Source of the DNA: Leptospirales bacterium
GTDB lineage: Bacteria; Spirochaetota; Leptospiria; Leptospirales; Leptonemataceae
Direction: 5' to 3'
NCBI GenBank assembly: GCA_016788865.1
Contig: JAEUSB010000017.1
Span: 62,001 to 126,000, forward strand
Length of the DNA stretch: 64,000 nucleotides
The notes beneath the pieces are model-generated. The model was not told the origin of the DNA. It was given only the letters and a program-made list of their open reading frames with translations, and made no database searches. The position numbers were made by a program, and so were the translations under genes. Below are positions 8,134 through 16,325 of this stretch, one piece after another (within the stretch, counting starts at the first letter, position 1; every line of letters starts with the position of its first letter).

Positions 8134-8978
8134 GTTTGACATTTCTGGTTACCGGCGGCAACGCCGGAATTGGTAAGGCCACAGTGGAAGGTCTGGCCAA
8201 AATTGGAGCGCGCGTAATCGTTGGAGGGCGATCAGAGGAAAAGACAAAGGCAGTTATTGCAGAAATCTCTGCCAGGTACAAGAATGCTGAACTGCATTTC
8301 TTCAAGCTTGATCTTGCTGATCTCAAGTCGGTCAAGAACTCTGTGGAAGGCCTGCTCGCATCGGGTCTTTTTTCGTCCAGGCCGCTTGATGTTTTAATCA
8401 ATAACGCCGGACTGGCAGGCGCGTCAGGACTGACGGCAGACGGCTTTGAACTTACGATTGGAACCAATCACCTTGGCCCCTACTACCTGACCAAGCTTCT
8501 TCTGCCTGAAATTAGCCGGGCAAAGCAGGGTAGAATTGTAAATGTCGCCAGCGGCGCGCATCTGCGTGTCACAAAGATCGACTGGGATCTCTTAAGAGAA
8601 TCTGCGGCCAATACGGCAGCGGCACTGAATCGATACGGCATTTCAAAACTCATGAACGTTCTGCATGCAAAGGAACTGGCACGGCAATTGGCGGGAACAT
8701 CGACTACGACCTACTCACTCCACCCGGGAGTAGTGGCATCAGAAATCTGGCGCGAGGTTCCAATCATCATTCGTTGGCCTCTTAAACTATTCATGGTTTC
8801 AAATGAAGAAGGGGCAAAGACCTCGCTCTACTGCGCGACCGATCCGGGGCTAAGCAATGCTTCGGGGCGCTATTACGATAACATGCGCGAAACAGCATGC
8901 AATCCGCTTGCTGAAGACCAGGACCTTGCGCGGCGTTTGTTTGAATGGAGCGACGAGGCAATTTCAAAGAGTGTTTAG
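8130..8978 (+). CDS. Short-chain dehydrogenase/reductase
   Basis: Encodes 282 residues of a classical SDR. The cofactor motif Thr-Gly-Gly-Asn-Ala-Gly-Ile-Gly lies at residues 8-15, Asn-Asn-Ala-Gly at 91-94, and the catalytic Ser141, Tyr169 and Lys173. Arg34 after the second strand (Gly-Gly-Arg-Ser) suggests NADP preference. It most resembles the retinol-dehydrogenase/WW-oxidoreductase-like branch, but the substrate is unknown. I take the GTG at 8130, which overlaps the DinB stop (GTGA) and has an AGGGA site. An ATG at 8088 would overlap the previous gene by 46 bases and add residues absent from the fold. Confidence 0.92.
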   Translation: MSLTFLVTGGNAGIGKATVEGLAKIGARVIVGGRSEEKTKAVIAEISARYKNAELHFFKLDLADLKSVKNSVEGLLASGLFSSRPLDVLINNAGLAGASGLTADGFELTIGTNHLGPYYLTKLLLPEISRAKQGRIVNVASGAHLRVTKIDWDLLRESAANTAAALNRYGISKLMNVLHAKELARQLAGTSTTTYSLHPGVVASEIWREVPIIIRWPLKLFMVSNEEGAKTSLYCATDPGLSNASGRYYDNMRETACNPLAEDQDLARRLFEWSDEAISKSV

Positions 8979-9048
8979 GGCTGTGCGTTCCCCGGCCAGT
9001 GCAAACGCAAACGATTGACGAATCGCGCATACGTGCCCCACTAGCGCA

Positions 9049-10338
9049 ATGCGCAAGTTGATCATAATTCTCTCATTTTTGTTGGCTGTTCCCGTTCTGG
9101 CGCAGCAACGCCATCCTCGTAAACCAGTCGGTGTTGTCAGTCCAACGCCTGCAAAAAGATCCGATCTCCCACCTGCCACCGTTAAAATCCAGGGCCTGCG
9201 TGCTGTCATGCTCGGTGGAAACGTCGACGGCCCGAACGGCAATGATACCGTTAGCTATCGCGATTATTTGAAGCGCGTAGCAAAGGTACTGGAGGATCGC
9301 GGTGTAACCGTTCAGGAGATCTATTCGCCGACATCGGCAGAGAATATCCGTAGCGCCGTGAAAGGCGCACATTTCATTTTCTATGCAGGACATGGAATTG
9401 GATCAAGCGATCCGCCATCTTATATTGGCAAGGTTTCGCCAGCAGGCATGCTTGTTGTGGACAAGGTCTGGAGCGACGAAGACGACGTTAAGAAATGGGA
9501 GCCTGCGCCGGGCGCAATCGTATTTTACCTGGGAGCTTGTTTTACGGCAGGAAATTCTGGCGATGATATAGGTAAGATCCAGGACGCTGAGGCTAAGCGA
9601 CGTGTAAGCGCATACTCTGCTCCTTTCTTTCGAAATAAGTTTGGCGGTTACTATGCAGCCTGGTCGGATTACCAGGCCCAGTCCGTAATGGGTCAGTTGT
9701 TCGCTGGCAAGACGCTGGGTGAGGCCTACGCCCTTTCTGGTGGTGAGAAGGATGTTTTCAAATCAGCGCATCCGCTTGTTGCGGGGAATGATCTCTGGTA
9801 TCATCGCTCAAATCGCGGCGGAGGCTACGCATTCGATTTTTCATTTGTTGGTAAGCCTTCCAGTACGCTGGTTTCGCTGTTCAAATCAAGTAATACAACC
9901 GACACAAACCCTACCACGATTCCCGAAGATCAGATTCAACCTACCAATCCCAACCAGACTGAGCCTGAAACTGAACCGAACAAACCTCAGATTTCTGCCG
10001 AGCAGGCCAGGGAATTTGGAATGCTGATGATCGCCGCGATTTACGATGGCAACGACGGAGAGGCGCTGCAGCACCTGAAGGCAGGCGCAGACACAAGCGT
10101 TCGGCATAGCGGTTGGACTCCCCTGATGCTCGCAACCTATTACGACAGACCTGCGATCGTCCAGGCTTTGATCAAGGCAAAAGCTGACCTGAATGCCAAT
10201 CTCGATGGCTGGACAGCCCTTGCTCTTGCGAATGCGTACAACAAAACTGCGATTGCCCAGCTGCTGCAAAAAGCCGGAGCTCGAACCGATCGGGCCCTTC
10301 CGGGTAATAAGCCTGGCCTCCCTTCGCGGCCAAAGTGA
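9049..10338 (+). CDS. Exported caspase-fold-like protein with C-terminal ankyrin repeats
   Basis: Encodes 429 residues. A signal peptide (1-19, cleaving after Val-Leu-Ala) leads to a domain at about 48-270 with the clan CD cysteine-peptidase pattern: His115 in Phe-Tyr-Ala-Gly-His-Gly and Cys164 in Tyr-Leu-Gly-Ala-Cys. These are the His-Gly and Ala-Cys pairs that end two central strands in caspases, gingipains and CHAT proteases. A Thr/Pro/Asn/Glu-rich linker (about 283-315) follows, then two to three ankyrin repeats (about 320-415) with Gly-Trp-Thr-Pro-Leu and Gly-Trp-Thr-Ala-Leu turns. Peptidase activity is inferred from the dyad; an inactive binding protein is possible. It stands alone between the SDR gene and nuoF. 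Confidence 0.75.
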   Translation: MRKLIIILSFLLAVPVLAQQRHPRKPVGVVSPTPAKRSDLPPATVKIQGLRAVMLGGNVDGPNGNDTVSYRDYLKRVAKVLEDRGVTVQEIYSPTSAENIRSAVKGAHFIFYAGHGIGSSDPPSYIGKVSPAGMLVVDKVWSDEDDVKKWEPAPGAIVFYLGACFTAGNSGDDIGKIQDAEAKRRVSAYSAPFFRNKFGGYYAAWSDYQAQSVMGQLFAGKTLGEAYALSGGEKDVFKSAHPLVAGNDLWYHRSNRGGGYAFDFSFVGKPSSTLVSLFKSSNTTDTNPTTIPEDQIQPTNPNQTEPETEPNKPQISAEQAREFGMLMIAAIYDGNDGEALQHLKAGADTSVRHSGWTPLMLATYYDRPAIVQALIKAKADLNANLDGWTALALANAYNKTAIAQLLQKAGARTDRALPGNKPGLPSRPK

Positions 10339-10433
10339 GACGGTGGCATGGGGAAACTTCTCCGTATTTCTGCTTGCCTGGTCTTGCGCGGCGATTTGTT
10401 CTGATTTCAGTCCACCTGGGCCCTGGGGATTAA

Positions 10434-11693
10434 ATGGCAACGTTCGAACCTGTCTTAACCAAGCATATCTATGAAGCTGGTTCAGACACAATGGATCACT
10501 ATCTGGCGCGCGGCGGTTACGAAACGGCGCGGAATTGGGTCGGACAGGATCCCGCTGAAGTCGCAAAGGTAATAACGGAGTCCGGTCTGCGAGGGCGCGG
10601 CGGGGCCGGATTTCCAACGGGCAAGAAATGGAGTCTCCTCGCACGAGGAACCGGCAAACCGATTTATCTGGCAATCAACGGCGATGAGTCGGAGCCAGGA
10701 ACATTTAAAGATCGCTATTTAATAGAGAAAGACCCGCATCAGATCATTGAGGGAATGATTCTCGCAGCTTACGCAATTGGCTCACACCATGCGTTCTTAT
10801 ACCTTAGAGGTGAGTTCATAAAAGGTTATGAGGCAGCGCGAAAGGCGGTGCAAGACGCGAACAAGAAGGGTTTCCTCGGGAGCAATATCTTTGGAAAAGG
10901 ATATGATCTAAAGATCACTCTCGTCCGCGGAGCCGGCGCGTACATCTGTGGCGAAGAGACCGGGATGCTTACTTCTATAGAAGGCAATCGCGGTTATCCC
11001 AAAGTAAAACCACCATTCCCTGCTGTTGCAGGATTGTTTGGATGTCCTACAATCATTAACAATGTTGAGACGATATGCGACGTTGGTCAGATTCTAAAGC
11101 ACGGTGCCGCCTGGCACAGGCAATGGGGCACGGAGCAAAGTCCAGGATTCAAACTATTTTGCCTTTCCGGACACGTGAATAAGCCAGGATTGTATGAACT
11201 TCCATTGGGCACGCCGCTTTCAGAAATTATTGAGGTGCATGGTGGCGGTGTGCTTCCCGGAAAAAAAATTAAGGCCGTAATCCCGGGTGGATCGAGTACG
11301 CCGCTCCTTACAGGAGACCGGGTCATGCAGGCCAGGATGGACTACGAAAGCATTGCTGCACTCGGATCGTTTCTAGGCTCTGGTGCCATTACTGTCCTCG
11401 GCGATGAGGTTGACATGGTTAAGTCCATCTTCAACTTGATGCGCTTCTATCACCACGAATCGTGCGGGCAGTGTACTCCGTGCCGGGAAGGAACCGGCTG
11501 GCTTGAGAAATTGGTTCACAAGGTTTATGGCGGCCATGCAACCAGAGCGGATCTCGATCTAATCAACGACGTGTGCAACAACATGAGGGGAAGAACCATT
11601 TGCGCGCTCGCGGATGCTGCCGTTATGCCCATGGTGAGCTATTTGAAAGAGTTCCGCTCGGAGTTTGAAGCGCGCGTTCACGTCGCCACCTGA
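10434..11693 (+). CDS. nuoF: NADH-quinone oxidoreductase subunit F
   Basis: Encodes 419 residues, full length for NuoF. This peripheral-arm subunit binds NADH and FMN and passes electrons to a [4Fe-4S] cluster (N3). The Gly-Arg-Gly-Gly-Ala-Gly-Phe motif is at residues 54-60. The N3 ligands are Cys344, Cys347, Cys350 (Ser-Cys-Gly-Gln-Cys-Thr-Pro-Cys) and Cys390. The ATG is preceded by GGGGA. A strong terminator follows, and its usual partners are missing locally: no nuoE upstream, and nuoG lies about 4.6 kb downstream. It must assemble with subunits encoded elsewhere. Confidence 0.97.
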   Translation: MATFEPVLTKHIYEAGSDTMDHYLARGGYETARNWVGQDPAEVAKVITESGLRGRGGAGFPTGKKWSLLARGTGKPIYLAINGDESEPGTFKDRYLIEKDPHQIIEGMILAAYAIGSHHAFLYLRGEFIKGYEAARKAVQDANKKGFLGSNIFGKGYDLKITLVRGAGAYICGEETGMLTSIEGNRGYPKVKPPFPAVAGLFGCPTIINNVETICDVGQILKHGAAWHRQWGTEQSPGFKLFCLSGHVNKPGLYELPLGTPLSEIIEVHGGGVLPGKKIKAVIPGGSSTPLLTGDRVMQARMDYESIAALGSFLGSGAITVLGDEVDMVKSIFNLMRFYHHESCGQCTPCREGTGWLEKLVHKVYGGHATRADLDLINDVCNNMRGRTICALADAAVMPMVSYLKEFRSEFEARVHVAT

Positions 11694-11700
11694 TCGATCT

Positions 11701-11736
11701 ACCCGGACGAAGTTCCGTGAAGTTCATCCGGGTTTT
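11701..11736 (+). terminator. Terminator after nuoF
   Basis: ACCCGGA (11701-11707) pairs with TCCGGGT (11727-11733). Inner GAA/TTC and TTC/GAA pairs extend the stem, and TTTT follows. It cuts nuoF transcription off from the rest of the nuo genes and lies just beyond the convergent DUF2231 gene. Confidence 0.8.
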
Positions 11737-11740
11737 GAAA

Positions 11741-12256
11741 TCAATCGTCGTCTGTTTCCGCCCCTTTGGCGGTGTCCGCCGCTTGAGTGTCGCTAGGTTG
11801 CACTACGGCACTCGAAACCGAAACTTCCGTATGGCGAATCGCGCCACCCCTTTGCGCCGCAACTCCGATCAGACAGACTGAAACAACCAGGGCTATCAGA
11901 AGTCCGTGTCGTGCCAGGACCGAGACGCGCTCCATTCGGTCAATCCACAGGCCAACAACCAAAACAATCGCCAGGAAGCCTGCAAACAGTACGGAAACAA
12001 GGGCCGCATATGCTGCCGCTTCATGGGACTCAATCGCGGACTCAGACGTTCCTATTTTCTCCAGGATATGCTCGGCGCCTTCTCCGGTTGCGAATGCTCC
12101 GATTGCCGTTAAAGTGACAAGCAACGTGGCAATTGCCGCAACGCTGAACGATTCCCGGGAACGCACAAAATACGCACGGACCAGTAACCCCAATGCCGCA
12201 ACGCTGCCAACAACTGGAAAATGCACCAGTATCAGATGTAAATGAGCTAGATTCAT
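11741..12256 (-). CDS. DUF2231-like membrane protein
   Basis: Encodes 171 residues from the ATG at 12256, which has a GAGGT site eight bases upstream; longer starts lack one. Four membrane segments are visible (about 6-24, 37-58, 80-105 and 117-136). The first begins with the His-Leu-His-Leu-Ile-Leu-Val-His-Phe-Pro motif typical of DUF2231, whose His residues have been proposed to bind haem. The tail is Ser/Thr/Asp-rich and ends in an acidic run. It is divergent from a membrane-anchored LuxR-type regulator, which may control it. A role in respiration or metal/haem handling is possible but unproven. Confidence 0.75.
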   Translation of the reverse strand: MNLAHLHLILVHFPVVGSVAALGLLVRAYFVRSRESFSVAAIATLLVTLTAIGAFATGEGAEHILEKIGTSESAIESHEAAAYAALVSVLFAGFLAIVLVVGLWIDRMERVSVLARHGLLIALVVSVCLIGVAAQRGGAIRHTEVSVSSAVVQPSDTQAADTAKGAETDDD

Positions 12257-12342
12257 GATATACCTCACAGAAAGATTTCTGTCTCCATGATACACTATTG
12301 GCATAGCTCATGCCATAGGGCATATGTCCCGCGGAGGCGCTT

Positions 12343-12846
12343 TTGAGACGAGGTTTACGAATCACTTTCGCTGTGATCCTGCTTGTGATTGCATCGCTGG
12401 GGTGCGTCGATTTAGCCCTGGACTGGGGAAAAACCGGCATGGTCCATGCTTCGATTGAAGCAATAGCGATTCTGCTCTGTCTGTTGCTGTTGGTCCTGGG
12501 TTGGATGCATGTAGAGAGAACAGTGAAAGTTTCAGAAGACGATCGGCTGCGAACGGAACAGGCCTTTCAGGATTTTAAAGCCCGCAACAAGGATACCCTA
12601 CGACAATTTCACGAAGCTATGTGCGAACAATTTGCCCGTTGGGGCTTTACTGAATCTGAAAGCAGGGTCGCGGAAGGCCTGATTCGTGGGTACTCTCTGC
12701 GCGAAATTGCCGCGCGCGCGGGTCGGAGCGTGAAAACGGTTCGAAACCAGAGCACAGCAATTTACGCCAGGGCCGGTATGACGGGACGTGCGGATCTAGC
12801 CGCATTTTTCCTTTCAGACTTAATGCAAGATGATTCTGAGGATTGA
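12343..12846 (+). CDS. Membrane-anchored LuxR-type transcriptional regulator
   Basis: Encodes 167 residues. Two membrane segments (about 5-25 and 34-55) and a coiled, charged stretch (about 60-95) lead to a C-terminal LuxR helix-turn-helix (about 100-158) with the Phe-Thr-Glu-Ser-Glu-Ser-Arg-Val-Ala start and Ser-x-Lys-Thr-Val-Arg-Asn core. There is no receiver domain, so signal input must come through the membrane part or a partner. I take the TTG at 12343, which has a well-placed GGAGG; no ATG fits. It is divergent from the DUF2231 gene, so that gene is a likely target. Confidence 0.82.
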   Translation: MRRGLRITFAVILLVIASLGCVDLALDWGKTGMVHASIEAIAILLCLLLLVLGWMHVERTVKVSEDDRLRTEQAFQDFKARNKDTLRQFHEAMCEQFARWGFTESESRVAEGLIRGYSLREIAARAGRSVKTVRNQSTAIYARAGMTGRADLAAFFLSDLMQDDSED

Positions 12847-12857
12847 ACCTTGGATCG

Positions 12858-13637
12858 CTAGACATCACAAATGAGCAGGCTTTCCTCATCCGCACCCAGC
12901 GAGGCAAGCACGCGACTGTATTTGAGATCCAGTACGCAGCTGCATCCTGCGAACTTGATTCCACGCTCCGTGCCGGTTCGATTGGCAATGATTGCAATGC
13001 ATGGTTGGCCGCGCAAAGGATATAGCCGGAGCTTCCAGTATGCCAGAAGTTCTTCCTTCAAATTGTCCGTTTCGTGCGCAATCCAGTTCATCGAGAGAAG
13101 TAAGACTCCCGGGCGGGCTTTTCGCATTGCAGTTGCGAATTCAAAATCCTCAAACGGTGTTTGAAAGCGATACGGATTGAGATCCATGCAGATTCCTGAT
13201 CCGACCTTGCCAACCCCGGTGAGCTCATAGGTTTCAAAGGCAGACCCCTCGTCTGCCCAGGCCTCATCGGTTTCGTAAAGAAAGTGTTTTCGGTAGACGT
13301 GCTCAATTTTTCCCTCAGGCGAAACAACAACCTGACTGTTAAATGCTCGCTGTCCTGCTCTTTCCGGAAAACCACAGGCTACGTTAGCTCCGAGTTTGCG
13401 CGCCGACTCCTGCACAAACTCAATGGTTGGACTTGCCGGGTCCAGAGGATCTTCGAGGAAAGGTTCGATTTCGCCTCTGCTCTTAAAGACATATCCGGAA
13501 AAAAACATTTCAGGCATGACCAGCAGATCTAGATTCGCAAGCGAGTCTGCTTGATCATGTAGGATGGTCCGGGCTTTCTCAATGTTCCGGTGAACTTCCC
13601 CCAGAATCGAATTCATTTGTAAAGCGGCGACTTTCAC
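12858..13637 (-). CDS. Carbon-nitrogen hydrolase (nitrilase superfamily)
   Basis: Encodes 259 residues, a full single-domain member. The catalytic triad is visible as Glu43 (Met-Pro-Glu-Met-Phe-Phe), Lys117 (Tyr-Arg-Lys-His-Phe) and Cys150 (Gly-Ile-Cys-Met-Asp). Such enzymes hydrolyse amides or carbamoyl groups in the cytosol. The long Asp-Leu-Asn-Pro-Tyr-Arg-Phe segment after the Cys resembles eukaryotic N-terminal amidase (Nta1)-like members, but the substrate cannot be assigned. The start lies one base after the stop of the ECF sigma-factor gene, so it is probably part of the same minus-strand operon. Confidence 0.88.
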   Translation of the reverse strand: MKVAALQMNSILGEVHRNIEKARTILHDQADSLANLDLLVMPEMFFSGYVFKSRGEIEPFLEDPLDPASPTIEFVQESARKLGANVACGFPERAGQRAFNSQVVVSPEGKIEHVYRKHFLYETDEAWADEGSAFETYELTGVGKVGSGICMDLNPYRFQTPFEDFEFATAMRKARPGVLLLSMNWIAHETDNLKEELLAYWKLRLYPLRGQPCIAIIANRTGTERGIKFAGCSCVLDLKYSRVLASLGADEESLLICDV

Positions 13638-13638
13638 A

Positions 13639-14475
13639 TTAGTTCTGAAAGATGGGGCCGGAGATTAGAAGGGATTGAATGCGTCGCAGGATTGTCGGTG
13701 GGGCGGGGAAGGTTGGACTGGCCTTGTAGATGGCGGCAAGACGCTCGGTCTGGGAAATCTTTTCTGAAAATTGTTCTTCACGCAATGCAAACTGCCCTTC
13801 CATTTTTAGCGATGTAATGAGTTTCACGTAAGGTTCGATCGATCCATTGTTCATGCACGGTTTGACACGAAACTTGCAATGGCAAGCGGCAGACTTATTC
13901 ATGAGCCCGCAACGCTGCCCAAGAAACTCCTCCATCCTTTCCCTGGCACGCGAAAGCCGCTTCCTGTAGGCTTCGCGTGAAATCCCTAGAATGCTAGCCG
14001 CGTCCTCGCTCGTTGTTTCAAAAACGACCCCAAGTGTGAAGGCGATTCGCGCGTCACGATCGAGGCACATCAGCATGGCATGTGTGCACGCTACCTTGAC
14101 TTGTCCTGCGAGCTCTGCGGACTGGAACTCAACCGTAAAATCAGGTTGGACGCTTGCTAGCTCGCGGCCAACAGATTCAAACGAAACCTCGCGCCGCTCC
14201 ATGCGGGTTCTTTTGATATTGATCAAATGATTTGCAGCAATCCGGTAAACCCAGGTAGAAAATGCACTCTCGCCTCGAAATGTGCTCAAGTGAGTGATAG
14301 CCCGAATGAGTATCTCCTGGGTTGCATCCTCTGCGTCTTCCGGATGCCAGAGAAAGCGCAGGGCCAGGTGGTAAACCTGGTCCTGACACTTTCTCACCAA
14401 CGATTCAATTGCCGCGGCTTCACCCTTAAGGGCCAGCGCAATCAGATTGGAATCATCCGATTGCGTTTTGCTCAT
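13639..14475 (-). CDS. ECF-type RNA polymerase sigma factor with Cys-containing C-terminal extension
   Basis: Encodes 278 residues. The sigma-70 region 2 (about 22-90, with Asp-Ala-Glu-Asp-Ala-Thr-Gln-Glu) and region 4 (about 125-185, Ser-Arg-Glu-Ala-Tyr-Arg-Lys-Arg-Leu) are clear. A C-terminal extension of about 85 residues starts with Cys-Gly-Leu-Met-Asn, then Cys-His-Cys and a further Cys (about 195-215). This signature recurs in a sub-group of ECF factors and could bind metal or sense redox. There is no anti-sigma gene beside it. The DUF1304 gene overlaps its start by four bases and the nitrilase-family gene follows at once. Confidence 0.88.
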   Translation of the reverse strand: MSKTQSDDSNLIALALKGEAAAIESLVRKCQDQVYHLALRFLWHPEDAEDATQEILIRAITHLSTFRGESAFSTWVYRIAANHLINIKRTRMERREVSFESVGRELASVQPDFTVEFQSAELAGQVKVACTHAMLMCLDRDARIAFTLGVVFETTSEDAASILGISREAYRKRLSRARERMEEFLGQRCGLMNKSAACHCKFRVKPCMNNGSIEPYVKLITSLKMEGQFALREEQFSEKISQTERLAAIYKASPTFPAPPTILRRIQSLLISGPIFQN

Positions 14476-14846
14476 GATGCGGACCTGGAAAGGCGGGTAA
14501 ACAGCAGAGCGAGCGCGGCCGGTGTGGCTTGCGTGAATAGAATCGAAAGCTTGGCAGTAGCAGCTCCAAAGCCACCGGCTATCACAATCATTGTGAGAAT
14601 GGCAGTACGCAGAACCAGTTTGGCATTCTCGTTTTTCGTGATGAACGACCAGACCAGACCACCGGCAAGGAGGCCGTTGTATAGACCTTGATTCATTGCA
14701 AGTACAGCTGAGTTGGCCGCAATTTCCGGTGTCATACCGAATGTTTTCAGACCAAAATCACTTTGCCAGAGGAACATCTCAATGTACATGAATCCGAAAT
14801 GCAGGAAGGCCACGAGGCCTGTTAAGATTGTCGCAGCAGTTTTCAT
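14472..14846 (-). CDS. DUF1304 family membrane protein
   Basis: Encodes 124 residues with four membrane helices (about 4-24, 48-66, 76-95 and 99-117). The N-terminal helix ends in Met-Tyr-Ile-Glu-Met-Phe-Leu-Trp, the family hallmark (His/Glu-containing first helix). An Asn-Gln-Gly-x-Tyr-Asn motif marks the second helix, also typical. The ATG at 14846 has a GGGAGA site; an upstream TTG overlaps that site and is less likely. The function of the family is unknown. It is the first gene of a probable DUF1304-sigma-nitrilase operon and may be sensor or target of the sigma factor. Confidence 0.85.
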   Translation of the reverse strand: MKTAATILTGLVAFLHFGFMYIEMFLWQSDFGLKTFGMTPEIAANSAVLAMNQGLYNGLLAGGLVWSFITKNENAKLVLRTAILTMIVIAGGFGAATAKLSILFTQATPAALALLFTRLSRSAS

Positions 14847-14965
14847 AGTATCTCCCAAATGTTTCCTGTTTGGACAAGCGCTGGCGGCAAGCTGTGACAG
14901 GTTTCGTAAAAAAAATCAACCCGAAATATCCATGACGACTGATCCAACCTGGCCAAATCCGGTGC

Positions 14966-15376
14966 ATGCGAGCCCTCAAGATCAATTTCTACATTGTGGA
15001 CATCGGATTCATAGTCTACTGGATTATAACTTACTTTCATTTGATTCCAGCCGAGTTGCTTTTTCCGGACTACGAGAACAGGCTCCTCGTCATCTGGAAT
15101 TGGTCTTTTCTGCCTTTGGACGCACTAATTACCATTTCAGGAATTACAGCCCTGGCTCTGGAGCGAAACGGCAATCTCCTCTGGAAGAACTTTGCTCTTA
15201 TGAGTCTCTGTTTTACAATGGCCTCGGGTTTGATGGCAATAGCGTTCTGGTCATTCCAGGGTTGGTTCGATATTTCCTGGTGGTTGCCCAACCTGTACTT
15301 GATGCTTTACCCTCTTGCATTCTTGAAGAGATTCTTGAAACCTGAGTCCCCTGCTGCCGGGACTACGGTTGTTTAG
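14966..15376 (+). CDS. YvaD-like (DUF5360) membrane protein
   Basis: Encodes 136 residues with four membrane helices (about 7-27, 44-62, 73-92 and 102-121). The pattern Ile-Asp/Gly-Phe-Ile-Val-Tyr-Trp, a central Trp-Asn-Trp-Ser-Phe-Leu-Pro-Leu-Asp and Trp-Trp-Leu-Pro-Asn-Leu matches the YvaD family as I recall it from Bacillus. The function is unknown. It is divergent from the DUF1304 gene and is followed after nine bases by a Nudix hydrolase gene, likely on one transcript. Confidence 0.7.
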   Translation: MRALKINFYIVDIGFIVYWIITYFHLIPAELLFPDYENRLLVIWNWSFLPLDALITISGITALALERNGNLLWKNFALMSLCFTMASGLMAIAFWSFQGWFDISWWLPNLYLMLYPLAFLKRFLKPESPAAGTTVV

Positions 15377-15385
15377 TAGAAGGAT

Positions 15386-15832
15386 ATGACGCAGGATTTA
15401 GACGCAGGCCGTCCACCGGTGCACGTGGCTCTGGCAATTCTCGAGCGCGATGGAAAGTATCTGTTTCAGTTGCGTGACAACATTCCGGGTATTGTGGCGC
15501 CAGGCCAGTGGGCTCTATTTGGCGGACATCTAGAACAGGGGGAAAAGCCGGAAGCCGGGCTGCGACGAGAGTTGGTCGAGGAGCTCGAATTTGCCGTGGG
15601 GAATGTGCGTTTCTTCGGCGAGTTTGAGTATGACAACGTTATGCGGCATATTTTCGTTTCAAACCTGCACGTACCTGTTTCTGAATTGGTGTTGAATGAG
15701 GGTCAGGATATGAAATTGCTCACGCGTGCGGAGATATTGTCCGGAGAAGCTTTCAGTCAGATCACAGGTGTCGACCACGCGATTGCGCCGCACATTTGCA
15801 ATATCTTCCGCGAGTTTCTTGCGGCCGTTTAG
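15386..15832 (+). CDS. Nudix hydrolase
   Basis: Encodes 148 residues. The Nudix box begins at Gly47 with Glu53 and continues to Arg61-Glu62-Leu-Val-Glu65-Glu66, the metal-binding core for hydrolysis of nucleoside-diphosphate derivatives. The usual Gly near the end of the box is Glu68, a small departure. The beta-rich frame around it (Val-His-Val-Ala-Leu-Ala-Ile-Leu; Trp-Ala-Leu-Phe-Gly-Gly) is standard. The substrate is unknown. Its last four bases overlap the 3' end of the convergent gene at 15829. Confidence 0.9.
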   Translation: MTQDLDAGRPPVHVALAILERDGKYLFQLRDNIPGIVAPGQWALFGGHLEQGEKPEAGLRRELVEELEFAVGNVRFFGEFEYDNVMRHIFVSNLHVPVSELVLNEGQDMKLLTRAEILSGEAFSQITGVDHAIAPHICNIFREFLAAV

Positions 15833-16236
15833 CGAGCCGGATTAACTTTTACGCAGCGAACATAGTTTGCGTAACCTTTTGGGTCAATCTGAGTCTTTCC
15901 AAACTTTGTGAGCACGGTATAAGCGACGGACGGATCTTCGTCGTCAGTTGAGGTCCAGTACCATCCCTGCGGTTGCCAGGTTTTCATCAGCTTTGCATCA
16001 AAAGCCATGATCAAATCGTATGTACTGGGCAAAGTCATTTTCTTCTGGGCGCAATGGGCCAGGGCTGCCCGCCAGCCCATGCGTCCTTCAAAGTCGCCAA
16101 AATCCGGTAGAATCTTTGGTCCGGCAGGCAACGGAGCAGTCTCCCTTGGCATTTCGACCTCGGGTGCCGGGGTTTGCGCCGTTATTGAAACAGCCGCAAC
16201 AATAAGAAGCATGCCAACCCAGCAGGCGCGAATCAT
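15829..16236 (-). CDS. Exported Lcl/DUF1566-like domain protein
   Basis: Encodes 135 residues. A signal peptide (1-20, cleaving near Ile-Thr-Ala-Gln) and a Pro/Glu linker precede a compact domain with Gly-Trp-Arg-Ala-Ala-Leu-Ala-His-Cys, Leu-Pro-Ser-Thr-Tyr-Asp-Leu, Trp-Tyr-Trp-Thr-Ser-Thr and Tyr-Val-Arg-Cys-Val-Lys. This is the C-type-lectin-like Lcl/DUF1566 pattern, with the two Cys likely disulfide-bonded. Such domains are common in Leptospirales exported proteins. The ligand is unknown. Confidence 0.72.
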   Translation of the reverse strand: MIRACWVGMLLIVAAVSITAQTPAPEVEMPRETAPLPAGPKILPDFGDFEGRMGWRAALAHCAQKKMTLPSTYDLIMAFDAKLMKTWQPQGWYWTSTDDEDPSVAYTVLTKFGKTQIDPKGYANYVRCVKVNPAR

Positions 16237-16325
16237 GCGAATTGAATACCAGTACAGGAATCCGGGTCAAGCCGGAAAATAATCTTGCAAGGCTGGGTAC
16301 AGGCCCAACTGCTGTGATAGCCGCC

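Noticed and set aside
9886-10674. Long minus-strand frame (262 residues) antisense to the ankyrin protein and nuoF
   Set aside because: It overlaps two well-supported genes, has low-complexity Arg/Pro content and shows no family motif.
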